Part shown: piece after piece, positions 62,957-64,000 of the stretch
Layout: every line of letters begins with the position of its first letter
Position numbering within the stretch: position 1 is the first letter of the stretch
DNA from: a virus
Reading direction: 5' to 3' (one strand)
Virus record (IMG/VR): IMGVR_UViG_3300008627_000001
Coordinates: 1-64,000 of that record
Length of the DNA: 64,000 nucleotides
Translations under genes and position numbers: made by a program
The notes under the pieces: generated by a model
Told to the model about the DNA's origin: nothing
The model's database searches: none
The model's input: only the letters and a program-made list of their open reading frames with translations

Positions 62957-64000
62957 GTGTTAAAACTGACTTCCCTAACAGTAAAGAATTTTATGAGTGT
63001 GGGTAACCAAACTCAAGCGGTTGCTTTGGACAGACAAGACCTCACACTTGTTTTGGGTGAAAACTTAGACTTGGGTGGTGATGACGCAGGTGCTCGTAAT
63101 GGCACGGGTAAAACTACTATTGTAAATGCTTTGAGTTATGTGCTGTATGGGCAAGCACTAACTAATATTCGCAAAGATAATTTGATAAACAAAACAAATG
63201 CCAAAGGTATGTTAGTCACTATTGAGTTTGAAAAAGATGGTATGCGTCATCGTATTGAGCGTGGTAGAAAGCCAGGCGTGTTAAAATATTATACGAATGA
63301 TGACGACGACAACTTAGCACAAGGCGAGAATAAAGAAACGCAAGAAGCAATAGAGAAAGCAATTGGTATGTCGCATACAATGTTTAAGCACGTTGTGGCA
63401 CTTAACACATATACTGAACCGTTTCTTGCTATGCGTGTTTCGGATCAGCGTGAAGTTATTGAGCAGTTACTTGGTATTACATTACTATCCGAAAAAGCAG
63501 AAAGACTTAAAGAGATCGTAAAGCAGACTAAAGATTTTATTACTGAAGAAGAATACGCAATTAAGGGTAAACAGCAAGCAAACGAGAATATTGAAAATAC
63601 TATTAAAAGTTTGCGTATGAAACAAAAAGCGTGGGTAAAATCTCGCAACAAAGATGTTGAAAAACTAGACAACGCTGTTAAGGAACTTGAATCAGTTAAT
63701 ATCGAAGAGGAAATAGCACTACACACTAAAAAATCAAATGTAGAGCAGTTAGAGTCTAAATTACGTGGCTACAATAGAGAAAAATCCACCTCTGAAAACT
63801 TATTATCCAAATATAACAAAGAGTTAGCACGTTTTGAAAGTAATATATCCAAGACAGAAGATAAAAAATGCCATACTTGCGGGCAGGCGTTGCATGATGA
63901 AATACATCAAAAAATGCTTGCAGATTTGGAAGAACAAATAAATGAACATAAAGAATCTATCAAAAGCGAAGAAGGTAACTTAGCAACTATAAACAAAAAG
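62957..64000 (+). CDS. gp46: Recombination endonuclease subunit gp46 (Rad50/SMC-like), truncated by window edge
   Basis: The reading frame begins at GTG 62957 (AGGA at 62944-62947) and stays open to the end of the window (348 codons). Walker A is seen as GARNGTGKTT (45-54), followed by a VVALNTYTEPFLAMR segment of the ATPase, a long coiled-coil region rich in Lys and Glu, and the zinc-hook CHTC (Cys305, Cys308). T4 gp46 is 560 residues, so roughly 60 percent is present. With gp47 it forms the Mre11/Rad50-type complex. Confidence 0.93.
   Translation, partial: MLKLTSLTVKNFMSVGNQTQAVALDRQDLTLVLGENLDLGGDDAGARNGTGKTTIVNALSYVLYGQALTNIRKDNLINKTNAKGMLVTIEFEKDGMRHRIERGRKPGVLKYYTNDDDDNLAQGENKETQEAIEKAIGMSHTMFKHVVALNTYTEPFLAMRVSDQREVIEQLLGITLLSEKAERLKEIVKQTKDFITEEEYAIKGKQQANENIENTIKSLRMKQKAWVKSRNKDVEKLDNAVKELESVNIEEEIALHTKKSNVEQLESKLRGYNREKSTSENLLSKYNKELARFESNISKTEDKKCHTCGQALHDEIHQKMLADLEEQINEHKESIKSEEGNLATINKK

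Noticed and set aside
1-64000. tRNA, rRNA, insertion sequences, integrase or att sites
   Set aside because: Reading the gaps, all shorter than about 155 bases, showed no cloverleaf-like segment, terminal repeats or transposase/integrase motif.

Overview
The window is part of the genome of a T4-like marine myovirus. This rests on a recognisable T4 core in cyanophage/pelagiphage order: a late sigma factor (gp55), the Mre11/Rad50-like recombination nuclease pair (gp47 and the start of gp46), and a baseplate block (gp48/54-type cap, gp53, a large hub-associated protein, gp5 spike, gp25, gp6, a giant wedge/fibre protein and tail-fibre-like proteins). The DNA is AT-rich and coding is almost continuous. 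No gap exceeds about 155 bases, and I saw no tRNA, rRNA, CRISPR array or insertion sequence. Photosynthesis genes typical of cyanophages are absent here, so a heterotrophic marine host (for example a SAR11/SAR116-like alphaproteobacterium) is possible but not proven.

Layout. Bases 1-7315 are mostly plus strand: the tail of an unidentified gene, an amino-DNA methyltransferase, two tiny membrane proteins, small conserved phage proteins, then thyX followed by a three-gene sugar module (PIG-L deacetylase, DegT aminotransferase, NAD-dependent epimerase/dehydratase). Bases 7275-33281 are one minus-strand run of 26 overlapping or nearly touching genes that looks like a metabolic or modification cassette. 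It encodes nine radical SAM proteins, eight of them with a twitch/SPASM-like cysteine module at the N-terminus. Alongside are a HugZ-like flavin split-barrel protein, a 2OG-Fe(II) dioxygenase, two SGNH hydrolases, an Smr-domain protein, a NodU/CmcH-type carbamoyltransferase, a sulfotransferase, several glycosyltransferase-like proteins, and a 1224-residue protein with eleven FDFSW-type repeats. Bases 33332-61011 (minus) are late virion genes. Bases 61093-64000 (plus) hold gp55, gp47 and gp46.

Regulation can be partly read. Four host-type promoters have -35 and -10 hexamers separated by exactly 17 bases; they precede thyX, the modification cassette, gp55 and gp47. Three of them place the predicted transcript start on, or within five bases of, the start codon, implying leaderless or nearly leaderless mRNAs. 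T4-type late promoters (TATAAATA) lie ahead of the fibre and structural genes, including a tandem pair.

The strongest candidate for an undescribed system is the 26-kb minus-strand cassette. My inference is that it builds or decorates a glycan, lipid-linked sugar or peptide on the host surface or on the virion. The plus-strand sugar genes could supply an amino-sugar precursor, and the radical SAM, dioxygenase, sulfo- and carbamoyl-transfer enzymes would tailor it. The substrate is not visible in the sequence.
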